A stretch of 64,000 bases of DNA from Streptacidiphilus carbonis (GTDB taxonomy: Bacteria > Actinomycetota > Actinomycetes > Streptomycetales > Streptomycetaceae). The notes under the pieces were generated by a model. That model searched no databases, had not been told where the DNA came from, and was given only the letters and a program-made list of their open reading frames with translations. Both the position numbers and the translations under genes were made by a program. Below, in pieces: positions 33,787 to 41,333 of the stretch. The DNA is taken from contig NZ_BBPM01000005.1 of NCBI RefSeq assembly GCF_000787775.1, positions 62,001-126,000 on the forward strand. Direction: 5' to 3'. Every line of letters begins with the position of its first letter. Position 1 is the first letter of the stretch.

Positions 33787-35157
33787 CTACTTCTTGACGG
33801 CGGCGGTGTACGCCTTGGCGGAGTCGTCCAGTGCCGAGAGCAGGTCCTTGGAGCCGAAGGGCTTGGTGTCGGTCAGCGTCGGGCCGCCGGCCGGGTTGCC
33901 GGTGCCGACGTTCGACGGCAGCCAGGGCAGCGTGGTGCCGGGGAAGCCCTTGGCGGCGTTGGCCTGCAGCCAGTCGGTCCACTTGAGCTGCGGGGTGGGG
34001 ACGGCGGTCTCGGTGGAGAGGGAGCCGGTGGCCTTGACCCAGGCCTGGTAGTTGGACTCCTGTGTGAAGAAGTCCAGGTACTCCAGCGCCAACTGCTGGT
34101 GCTTGGACCAGGTCGGCACCGTCCAGGCGAGGTCGGGGGCCAGGTCGGCGCGGTTCCAGGCGGCGGTGTCGGTGCCGGGGACGGCCATGAGGCCGAAGTT
34201 CAGCGACGGGTTGTCGGCGGCGATGGTGTTGCCGTCGTAGGAGCCGTCCACGAAGAAGGGGTAGTCGTCGGTCTTCGCCGACCAGGTCCCGGGGGCGCTG
34301 GCGAAGGAGACGCCGCCCGCGTTCGGCTCGATGTACTGCATGATCTGCTCGTAGCGGTTGGCGGCGTCCTGGTACAGCGAGCTGTTCCAGTTCTGGGTGC
34401 CGCCCAGGAAGGCGTTGTCCTTGGCTATGAAGGTGCTGGTGGCCTCGGAGGCCGGCTTGTCCTGCATCATCAGCTGGTTGTAGATCCCCATCCAGACGAT
34501 GTTCTGGATGCCGTCCTTGCCCGCCACGTAGATCGGGCTCATTCCCTTGGACTTGAACGTCTTCAGGTCGCCGACGAACTCGTCGAAGGTGGTCGGCACC
34601 GGCATGCCGTACTTGGCCAGCAGGTCCTTCTTGTAGAACAGCCCGGTGTTGTTGACGTACTCGGCCGTGGTCACGCCGTAGATGCCGTTGTTGTAGCCCA
34701 TCGCGAACTTCTGTGTGGTGGCGTCGAAGCGCGACATGAACGGCTGCTTGCTCAGATCGAGCAGCTGTCCGCTGGAGATCAGCGCCGGGGTGCCGCCGAC
34801 CTTGACGCCGGAGCTGGCCGGCGCGTACTTCTCCGGCGACTGCGCGAACTGGGCGAGCACGTCCACGCCCTTGGAGGCCTCCAGCGAGGACTGCAGGGCC
34901 GGCCAGGCGCCCGCGGTGGTCGGCGCGGTCTCCAGTTTGATCTTGACGTCGGGATGGGCCTTCTCGAACGCGGCGTCGATGGCCTGGGTCTCCTGCACGG
35001 CGGCGGCATTGGTCCATTCGGCCACCACCAGGGTGGTCGACGAGCCGCCGCTGCCGCTGCTGCCGCCGCAGGCGGTGAGCCCGGTGGCGGCCAGGGCGGC
35101 GGCGGCGGTCGCGGCCAGCATGCGGGACGAGCGGATGGTGCGGGTTCTGTCGGCCAT
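33787..35157 (-). CDS. Sugar-binding lipoprotein of a CUT1 ABC importer
   Basis: A 456-residue extracellular solute-binding protein of family 1. The lipoprotein signal ends at 'GLTAC' (Cys30). The mature part shows 'TTLVVAEWTNAAAVQETQAIDAAFEKAHPDVKIK' and the usual mid-domain 'NNGIYGVTTAEYVNNTGLFYKKDLLAKYGM'. I chose the ATG at 35155-35157 because GAGGAAG lies just upstream and the signal peptide begins there. It delivers oligosaccharide to the two permeases downstream. The divergent gene encodes a secreted glycosidase whose products are candidate ligands. Confidence 0.9.
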   Translation of the reverse strand: MADRTRTIRSSRMLAATAAAALAATGLTACGGSSGSGGSSTTLVVAEWTNAAAVQETQAIDAAFEKAHPDVKIKLETAPTTAGAWPALQSSLEASKGVDVLAQFAQSPEKYAPASSGVKVGGTPALISSGQLLDLSKQPFMSRFDATTQKFAMGYNNGIYGVTTAEYVNNTGLFYKKDLLAKYGMPVPTTFDEFVGDLKTFKSKGMSPIYVAGKDGIQNIVWMGIYNQLMMQDKPASEATSTFIAKDNAFLGGTQNWNSSLYQDAANRYEQIMQYIEPNAGGVSFASAPGTWSAKTDDYPFFVDGSYDGNTIAADNPSLNFGLMAVPGTDTAAWNRADLAPDLAWTVPTWSKHQQLALEYLDFFTQESNYQAWVKATGSLSTETAVPTPQLKWTDWLQANAAKGFPGTTLPWLPSNVGTGNPAGGPTLTDTKPFGSKDLLSALDDSAKAYTAAVKK

Positions 35158-35522
35158 GTCTGCTTCCTCTGCTGTGTGGACGAGGGATGCGATCTGGCCG
35201 ACGGGGAAGCCCCGGAGATTGATCCGAAGCATGTGACCGATCGGTCGTCGCGTCAAGCCCGTGCGCACGGAGAATTCTGACGGAGCGCCAAGGGACTTTT
35301 CTTACGGAAGCATGGTGGAAACCCTGCTATCCGCGCAGCCGCGGTGGCATCAGTGCAGGTCGTCTCTGCCACCGGCGAGACGGAGGCAGGTTTTCCGGCT
35401 GGACTGTTGCGTTCATAACACTCTTGGTTTTCCATAGCCCTTGCCGCCGACGGGGCGCCCCGGAGAAGCACACCCGTCGAATTCCACCCGTCCACCCGCC
35501 CCCACCCGGAAGGGCTCCGCCG
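35158..35522. other. Divergent control region, 365 bases
   Basis: This stretch separates the ABC importer operon (minus) from the secreted glycosidase and ROK-fusion operon (plus). It contains the promoter/palindrome described at 35228-35256 and GGAAGGG before the glycosidase start. I found no convincing plus-strand -10/-35 pair and no extra gene. Confidence 0.5.
35228..35256 (-). promoter_or_regulatory. Promoter with a 12-base palindrome in its spacer
   Basis: On the minus strand TTGACG (35256-35251), a 17-base spacer and CATGCT (35233-35228) give a reasonable promoter about 70 bases before the binding-protein start. The spacer contains the perfect palindrome GACCGATCGGTC (35235-35246), well placed for a repressor. 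The regulator encoded at 37862 is a candidate ligand-responsive binder (inference). Confidence 0.5.
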
Positions 35523-37811
35523 ATGCTGCGCACCTCGAAACCCTCGAAACGCAGAACGGTCCCACTCCTCGCCGCCGTCACGGCGGTCGTCGCCGCGACC
35601 ACCTGCATGGTCTCCCCGGCCGGCGCCGCAACCGGCGCCGCCGCGACCGGGTCTGCGACCGGTGCACCCAAGCTGTGGGCCACCCAGCTCCAGTTCGACG
35701 ACAACGGCACCCCGTGGTCCGTCGCACAGTTCCAGGCCATCAAGGCCAAGGGGATGAACAGCGTCGAGATCAACATGCCGTGGAACCAGATCGAGCCCGG
35801 CAAGGGCACCTTCGACTTCAGCGAGCTGGACACCGAGCTCGCCGACGCGACGGCCGCCGGCATCCGGATCGTCCCCATCTTCTGGCAAGCCGGCTGGCGC
35901 GGCAGCCCGGCCGCCTGGATCACCGGCACCGAGACCACCAGCACCGGCGGGACCGGTATCGCCCCGCCCTGGTGGGACCTGACCCAGCAGCAGGACTACT
36001 TCGACTACGTCACCGGCACGGTCGCCCACATCACCGACAACCCGGGCTACGGCGGGGCCATCCTCAACTACGGCCGCCTGGACGCCCAGTGGAGCGACAA
36101 CGGGGACGGCGGCTGGGCCACGGCCGACATCGACTACTTCCACCGGCACTGGCTGCCGCAGACCTACCGCACCATCGCAGCGTTCAACTCCGCCAACGGC
36201 ACCGCCTACACCTCCTTCGACCAGGTGCCCGCCGCCGTCCCCGGAAAGCCGCTGGCCGGCGTCTACCAGGACTTCCGCCAGTGGAGCGTGCAGGACACCT
36301 ACGACCGGCTCACCGCCGCCGTGCGCAGGGTCAGCGCCGGGCCGCTGTACTACTACTTCGGCGGCCACATCTCCAACGCGCCCGACATCGGCAATCTGCC
36401 CGACATCTTCTTCGACCTGGCCCGAAAGTACGGCGTCACCGTCATCGAGGACGCCGCCCAGTCACCCGGCCTCACCCTGACCTTCGGCAGCCTGGCCAAC
36501 GCCTACCACGTGAAGCTGGCCCAGGAGTGGACCGCGCCGGACGACGCCGAGATGCCCGCCCAGGCGGTGCAGTGGATCTCCAACTACGGCATGGGGCTGC
36601 CCTACGGCGGCGGCGAGGACTTCTTCATCCACGACGGCACCTCCAAGGACGTCATCGCCTACCCCATCTACACCGCCGCGCTGTCGCAGCTGCAGAGCCT
36701 CAAGGGCTCGTACCCGCAGCAGCCGGTCGCCGTCTACTTCGACTACTCCAAGGCCTGGGGCAACCCGGCCGGCGGCAGCCTCAGCAGCGTCGAGAACGAG
36801 ATCACCGCGCTCTGGTCGCGCCACCAGAGCGGCTTCGCCGTGGTCACCAGCGACGAGGTCAAGAACCATGCGGTGGACCTGAAGAAGTTCCGCGCCGTGC
36901 TCCCGCTCAACGGCGCCGACGCCAATGTGACGGCCTATCAGAAGGCTGGCGGCACGGCGCTGTCCAGCGGCGACCAGCTCACCGCCGCCGCCCCGGCCTA
37001 CGCGGACCTCAGCAGTGCGCACGCCCTGCAGGTCGTCCCCACCACCGCGGCCGACCACCACAGCGCACAGCTGGTGCTGGCCGAGATCAACCCGTACTTC
37101 GGCTACGACGGCGCGGTCGTGCTGCACCCGGCCGGGCTCGACCTGGCCTCGGGCCGCTACCACGCGGTGGACGCGGCCACCGGCAAGGCGCTGCCGCAGG
37201 TCGCCGAGAACGACGGCGGCGCCTGCGTACCGCTGACGCTCGGCACGGCCACCCTCGCCGACTGGAAACTGGTTGCGGGCCCTGCCCCGGCCGGTACCCC
37301 GGTGCCCGCCTCCTGCTCCACCACCGCGGGCGGCGCGACCACCGTCGGCGCCACCGTCGGCAGCAACGACGGCTCCTCGGGGGTCATCTTCCAGAGCGTC
37401 GGCGCGACCGGCGCGGGCGCGGACGGCAACCTGACCGTCACCACCATCGGCGGCCAGAGCGCGTACCGGACCTGGACCACCGCCCAGACCGGGGTCGGCT
37501 CCGCCAACGCCTACCTCCAGCTCGACCCGGGCAGCGCGGTCGCCCGGGCGGCCACCGTCACCCTCACCGTGACCTACTGGTCGCAGGAGGGGCAGGGCTT
37601 CACCGCCCAGTACGACGCCACCGGCAGCCCGTACCAGAACGGGCCCACGGTCACCGGAAGCGGCAGCGGCAGCTGGCAGACCGCGACCGTGACGCTCACC
37701 GGCGCCCAGTTCGACCAGGCCCAGAACCTCCAGGCCGACCTGCGCCTGGCCGCAACCGACCCGAGCCTGCCGCTGTACATCCACAGCGTCCAGCTCTCCA
37801 CCGCCCAGTAG
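35523..37811 (+). CDS. Secreted GH-A-like glycosidase with C-terminal beta-sandwich
   Basis: A 762-residue secreted protein. Its signal peptide ends near 'SPAGAA'. A TIM-barrel domain like GH42/GH35-type beta-galactosidases follows ('QFQAIKAKGMNSVEINMPWNQIEPGKGTFDF'), then a class-I-amidotransferase-like domain ('VAVYFDYSKAWGNPAGG...FAVVTSDEV', typical of the GH42 trimerisation domain), and a Gly/Ser-rich C-terminal beta-sandwich from about 620 that may bind carbohydrate. The usual acid/base 'NE' after strand 4 is not seen: the region reads 'NYGRLDAQWS'. A Glu occurs in 'LAQEWTAPDD'. It is therefore a clan-A glycosidase of uncertain family and activity. GGAAGGG lies eight bases before the ATG. 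It is followed 50 bases later by the ROK-fusion regulator. Confidence 0.75.
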   Translation: MLRTSKPSKRRTVPLLAAVTAVVAATTCMVSPAGAATGAAATGSATGAPKLWATQLQFDDNGTPWSVAQFQAIKAKGMNSVEINMPWNQIEPGKGTFDFSELDTELADATAAGIRIVPIFWQAGWRGSPAAWITGTETTSTGGTGIAPPWWDLTQQQDYFDYVTGTVAHITDNPGYGGAILNYGRLDAQWSDNGDGGWATADIDYFHRHWLPQTYRTIAAFNSANGTAYTSFDQVPAAVPGKPLAGVYQDFRQWSVQDTYDRLTAAVRRVSAGPLYYYFGGHISNAPDIGNLPDIFFDLARKYGVTVIEDAAQSPGLTLTFGSLANAYHVKLAQEWTAPDDAEMPAQAVQWISNYGMGLPYGGGEDFFIHDGTSKDVIAYPIYTAALSQLQSLKGSYPQQPVAVYFDYSKAWGNPAGGSLSSVENEITALWSRHQSGFAVVTSDEVKNHAVDLKKFRAVLPLNGADANVTAYQKAGGTALSSGDQLTAAAPAYADLSSAHALQVVPTTAADHHSAQLVLAEINPYFGYDGAVVLHPAGLDLASGRYHAVDAATGKALPQVAENDGGACVPLTLGTATLADWKLVAGPAPAGTPVPASCSTTAGGATTVGATVGSNDGSSGVIFQSVGATGAGADGNLTVTTIGGQSAYRTWTTAQTGVGSANAYLQLDPGSAVARAATVTLTVTYWSQEGQGFTAQYDATGSPYQNGPTVTGSGSGSWQTATVTLTGAQFDQAQNLQADLRLAATDPSLPLYIHSVQLSTAQ

Positions 37812-37851
37812 CCCTACCATGAGATCCGCCGGCACCGGCCGGCAGGAGGGG

Positions 37852-37869
37852 ATGACCGCCGGTGCCTGA
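37852..37869 (+). other. Five-codon mini-ORF overlapping the ROK-fusion start
   Basis: The Shine-Dalgarno AGGAGGGG (about 37844-37851) abuts ATG-ACC-GCC-GGT-GCC-TGA. Its stop lies just past the GTG at 37862 assigned to the regulator, in another frame. The regulator's own GTG is unusually far (about 11 bases) from that Shine-Dalgarno. The mini-ORF could tune translation by termination-reinitiation, or simply be chance. Confidence 0.35.
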
Positions 37870-39973
37870 GCACACTGCCACCCGCGCACCGGCGCAGGAC
37901 GAACTCGACGTCCTGCGCCGGTGGGCCACCGGGCCCCAGCCCCGCGCCCTGCGCGCGGCCATCGTGCTGGAGGCCGCGCTCGGCCGGCACAACGCCGAGA
38001 TCGCCCGACGGCTCGGGGTCTCCCGGCAGACCGTGGCCACCTGGCGGCAGCGCTACGCCGCCGAGGGCGCGACCGGGCTCGACGGCCGCTCGCAGAGCGG
38101 CCGTCCCAGCGTGGTCGACGAGGGCGAGGTGGTCGCCGAGAGCCTGCTCGCCCCGCCCGACCAGCGGTCCTCACGCAGCCTGGGACGACGCCTCGGCTGC
38201 TCCCACACCGCGGTCGCCGCCGCCCGCCGCCACTGGAACCTGGGCCGCGACGAACTGGCCTCTCCCGCACCTCCGTTGACACCGCCGCTGGGCCCGGGCG
38301 GGATCTGGGTGGCGGGCCTGCTGCACGAACCGGGCCACACCCTGGTCCTGCTCGCCCAACGCACCGGTCCCAGGGACGAACCGGCGCTCACCGGCATCCA
38401 GCCCCCCGCCGACGCACTGGCCGCGGTCACCAGCGCGTTCACCATCGCGCTGACCGCCCCCACTCCCCCGCCTTCCGGCCCCTCCGCCGTCAGCGCCTTC
38501 CTGGCCGCGGCCCGCCGGGCCCACCCCAGGGCCGCGCTGCACCTGGTCGTCCTGCGCGGCGCCGCCGCCGCCGACTTCACCGAGCACTGCGCACGCGCCA
38601 AGGTGACGCCCCACCAGCCGCCCGAGCACACCAGCACGGTGTCCTTCCTCCGCGCCGCACTGGCCCTGGACGCCGCCCAGCACCCGTCCTCCTCGGCCAG
38701 GGTGCTGCTGGACCTCGCGGCGGCGCTGCGCGGCCCCGCCCCGCTGCGCTGGATCCGCGAGCCGCTGCCGGCCGCCCCGGGCGAGCGCCCCTCGGGCGCG
38801 GCCGGACCGCTGCACACCGCCGTGACCGCGAACGGCGCCGGAGCCAACCAGATCGATCTGGGCTCCTTCAACGAGTGCGTGGTCATCGAGACGGTACGGC
38901 TGGCCGGCACGATCACCCGCGGCGACATCGCCGCCCGTACCCGGCTCACCCAGCAGTCGGTCTCCCGGATCGCACGCTCGCTGCTGGAACGCGGACTGCT
39001 GGTGGAGGACCGCAAACGCCCGTCGGCGGACGGCAAGCCGCGCGGCCTGGTGCGGCTGCGCGACGACGCGGCGCACGCCATGGGCATCCACATCGACCCC
39101 GAGGTGATGACCGCGGTGGTGGTCGACCTGTCGGGCCGGATCGTGGCCCGGCAGGTGGAGCGCATCACCCCCGAACCGCGTCCGGGGGCGGTGGTCGCCC
39201 AGATCGCCGCGCTCGGCCAGGCCGTGCTCGCCGGCGCCGGGCGCCAGGTGCGCGAGAGCAGCTTCCTGGGCCTCGGCGTCGCCGTGCCAGGACCGGTCGA
39301 CACCGTGTCAGGGACGGTGCTCGACCCGCCGCTGATGGGCGTGCTGCGCGACGTACCCCTGCGTACCCTGCTGGAGCGCCGCTTCTCCTACCCGATCCTG
39401 GTCGAGAAGGACTCGATAGCCGCAGCCGTCGGCGAACGCTGGATCGGCCGGGACCGGCGCTCACGCGACTTCGTCTACCTCTACCTGGGCACCGGGGTGG
39501 GGGCGGGGCTGATCCTCAACGGCGACATCTACCGCGGCCTGACCGCCAACGCGGGCGAGTTCGGCCAGCTGTGCGCGGTGGTTCTGGGCCGGGTCGAGCC
39601 GTCCGGGCGCCCGGAGGTGCTGCCCGAGTGCAACCCGGCCAGCCATGTGCTGGTCCCCGACCCCGCCGCCCAGCGCCCGCAGCTGACGGTGCGGCAGGCC
39701 GCCCGCGCCATCGGCCGCGGCACCCTCGCCGTGATCGACCTGCTCGACGTCGGCCTGGTCGTGGTCGGCGGCCCGTTCTGCACCGGACCCGCCGCCGAGG
39801 TCTACCTCACCGAGATCGAACGTGCCGTCAACGACTTCCCCACCGCCCGCCGGCTGCGCCGCGTCCACGTCGAACGGTCCGTCAGCACCCATGAGGCCGC
39901 TGCCGTCGGCGCCGCCTCCACCCTCTTCCACGCCTCGTTCACCCCCCGGCTGCGGCGGCCCGGCTCCCCCTGA
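37862..39973 (+). CDS. ROK-family regulator fused to a degenerate IS630-type transposase
   Basis: The 703-residue protein has two parts. Residues 1-290 match the layout of IS630 transposases: a helix-turn-helix 'HNAEIARRLGVSRQTVATWRQRYAAEGATGLDGR', 'GRPSVVDEGEV', a second helix-turn-helix at about 104-125, and an RNase-H-like part. There the usual VDE, LDNYxxH and NxxE catalytic positions read 'LLAQRTG', 'VVLRGAAA' and 'TVSFLRA'. Residues 330-703 are a complete ROK repressor: winged helix 'TRGDIAARTRLTQQSVSRIARSLLERGLL', then the sugar-kinase-like fold with 'LGVAVPGPVD' and 'LYLGTGVGAGLILNGDIYRG'. The ROK zinc motif CxCGxxGC is absent. It follows a secreted glycosidase gene by 50 bases and lies near a divergent ABC importer, so it probably controls them. 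Confidence 0.85.
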   Translation: MPEHTATRAPAQDELDVLRRWATGPQPRALRAAIVLEAALGRHNAEIARRLGVSRQTVATWRQRYAAEGATGLDGRSQSGRPSVVDEGEVVAESLLAPPDQRSSRSLGRRLGCSHTAVAAARRHWNLGRDELASPAPPLTPPLGPGGIWVAGLLHEPGHTLVLLAQRTGPRDEPALTGIQPPADALAAVTSAFTIALTAPTPPPSGPSAVSAFLAAARRAHPRAALHLVVLRGAAAADFTEHCARAKVTPHQPPEHTSTVSFLRAALALDAAQHPSSSARVLLDLAAALRGPAPLRWIREPLPAAPGERPSGAAGPLHTAVTANGAGANQIDLGSFNECVVIETVRLAGTITRGDIAARTRLTQQSVSRIARSLLERGLLVEDRKRPSADGKPRGLVRLRDDAAHAMGIHIDPEVMTAVVVDLSGRIVARQVERITPEPRPGAVVAQIAALGQAVLAGAGRQVRESSFLGLGVAVPGPVDTVSGTVLDPPLMGVLRDVPLRTLLERRFSYPILVEKDSIAAAVGERWIGRDRRSRDFVYLYLGTGVGAGLILNGDIYRGLTANAGEFGQLCAVVLGRVEPSGRPEVLPECNPASHVLVPDPAAQRPQLTVRQAARAIGRGTLAVIDLLDVGLVVVGGPFCTGPAAEVYLTEIERAVNDFPTARRLRRVHVERSVSTHEAAAVGAASTLFHASFTPRLRRPGSP

Positions 39974-40008
39974 CCCCGCAGGGCGCTCGCGCGCTGCCGC
40001 CCGGTCCG

Positions 40009-41223
40009 CTACTTCAGCAGCAGCGTGCCCGGCTGCGCCGACAGCGCGCCGTCGAGCACCAGGGACGCCGCGCCCACGGCGGCCACGTTCGCGCCGAGGG
40101 TGGTCGAGACGACCGCGGTGGCATGCGTCGCCTTGACGAACGGACTGCCGGCCACCATCGGCTCGATGGTCCGCAGCAACCGGTCCGCCAGCACCTGCCA
40201 GGCGGGACCGCCGAACACCACCGTGTCGACGTCCAGCAGCGTGGCCGCCGCGCACACCCCGCGCCCGATCCGGATCGCCAGGCGCTCCAGGATGCCGTCG
40301 GCCGCCGCCTCGCCCGCGGCCGAGAGCTGCGCGAGGCGCTCCAGCCCCCGCTGCGCGTCGGCCGGGTTCACCGCCGTGTACTCGGCCCCGAGCACGCCCA
40401 GCGCCACCGCCTCCTCGACCAGGGTGCGGGTGGAGCAGGCCGCACCCAGACCGCCGACCTCGCCGGCGTTGCCGGAGATCCCCCGCAGCACGGTGTCGTC
40501 CACGACCAGGCCCATACCGGTCCCCGTGCCGAAGTAGAAGAACAGCAGGTTCCGGCTGGCCGTCGCGGCCCCCGTCCAGCGCTCCGCGACCACGGCCGCG
40601 GTCACGTCCTTGTCCAGTACGGCCGGCAGACCGGTCGCCTCGCTCAGCCGGTCGCGCAGCGGGTAACGGCCCCAGCCGGGCAGCTCGGGCGGGTCCACCA
40701 CCCAGCCCGCCACGGCGTCGATCGGCCCGGGCGCCGCGATGCCCAGGCCCAGCACCCGGTCCCGGTTCGCGACCGAGTCCGCCAGCAGCTCGGTCACCGA
40801 GGCGGCCATCTCCGCTGCGATCTTGTCGGTGTCCCCGCCGCTGGGCGTGGTGTGGCTGCGCTGCGCCACCACCGTACCCAGCAGGTCCACCACCACGCAG
40901 GTGATGACGGCCGGGTCCAGGTGGACGCCCACCGCGTACAGCGAGTCCGGGACGACCTCCAGCAGGGTGCGAGGCTTGCCGCTGCCGCTGCTCTGCCGTC
41001 CGGACTCGCGGATCAGGCCCTGGTCCAGCAGCCGACGCGTGATGTTGGAGACCGTCTGCGTGGACAGGCCGGTGGCCCGCGCCAGTTCGACCCGGCTCAG
41101 CCCGGCGCGCTGGCGCCGGATCGCGTCCAGGACCACCGACTCGTTGAAGTCGCCCACCCGCGGCAGATTGGTTCCGCGTCTGATGGGTGACTGCGTGTCC
41201 GAACCCGCCCTCGTACTGGTCAA
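40009..41223 (-). CDS. ROK-family transcriptional repressor
   Basis: About 404 residues from the TTG at 41221-41223, chosen for AGAGG six bases upstream. An internal GTG at 'RVGDFNES' is an alternative. A winged helix ('LSRVELARATGLSTQTVSNITRRLLDQGLI') is followed by the ROK fold with 'LGLGIAAPGPIDAVAG', 'DKDVTAAVVAERW' and 'FYFGTGTGMGLVVDD'. The Cys-rich zinc loop is degenerate ('SGNAGEVGGLGAACS'). It is the last gene of the minus-strand run ThuA, oxidoreductase, two GH38 enzymes, and likely represses them in response to mannose-type sugars (inferred). The open frame continuing upstream to 44322 is a shadow of the mannosidase gene. Confidence 0.88.
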   Translation of the reverse strand: MTSTRAGSDTQSPIRRGTNLPRVGDFNESVVLDAIRRQRAGLSRVELARATGLSTQTVSNITRRLLDQGLIRESGRQSSGSGKPRTLLEVVPDSLYAVGVHLDPAVITCVVVDLLGTVVAQRSHTTPSGGDTDKIAAEMAASVTELLADSVANRDRVLGLGIAAPGPIDAVAGWVVDPPELPGWGRYPLRDRLSEATGLPAVLDKDVTAAVVAERWTGAATASRNLLFFYFGTGTGMGLVVDDTVLRGISGNAGEVGGLGAACSTRTLVEEAVALGVLGAEYTAVNPADAQRGLERLAQLSAAGEAAADGILERLAIRIGRGVCAAATLLDVDTVVFGGPAWQVLADRLLRTIEPMVAGSPFVKATHATAVVSTTLGANVAAVGAASLVLDGALSAQPGTLLLK

Positions 41224-41333
41224 CCTGCGCCTCTTCGCCTCCGGGGAGTGGTGTCCGGTCGCTGGAATGCTATGCCACCGCCCGGCGACCGGCGGCGGGA
41301 CGGACCCGTCGGGCCCGGTCGGAGGTGACCCGC

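Noticed and set aside
36462-38282. A 606-codon minus-strand frame across the glycosidase-ROK junction
   Set aside because: It spans two well-supported plus-strand genes and shows only shadow composition.
37862-38731. An intact IS630 element
   Set aside because: Catalytic residues are missing, no terminal inverted repeats or TA duplications are evident, and the frame continues without a stop into the ROK domain.
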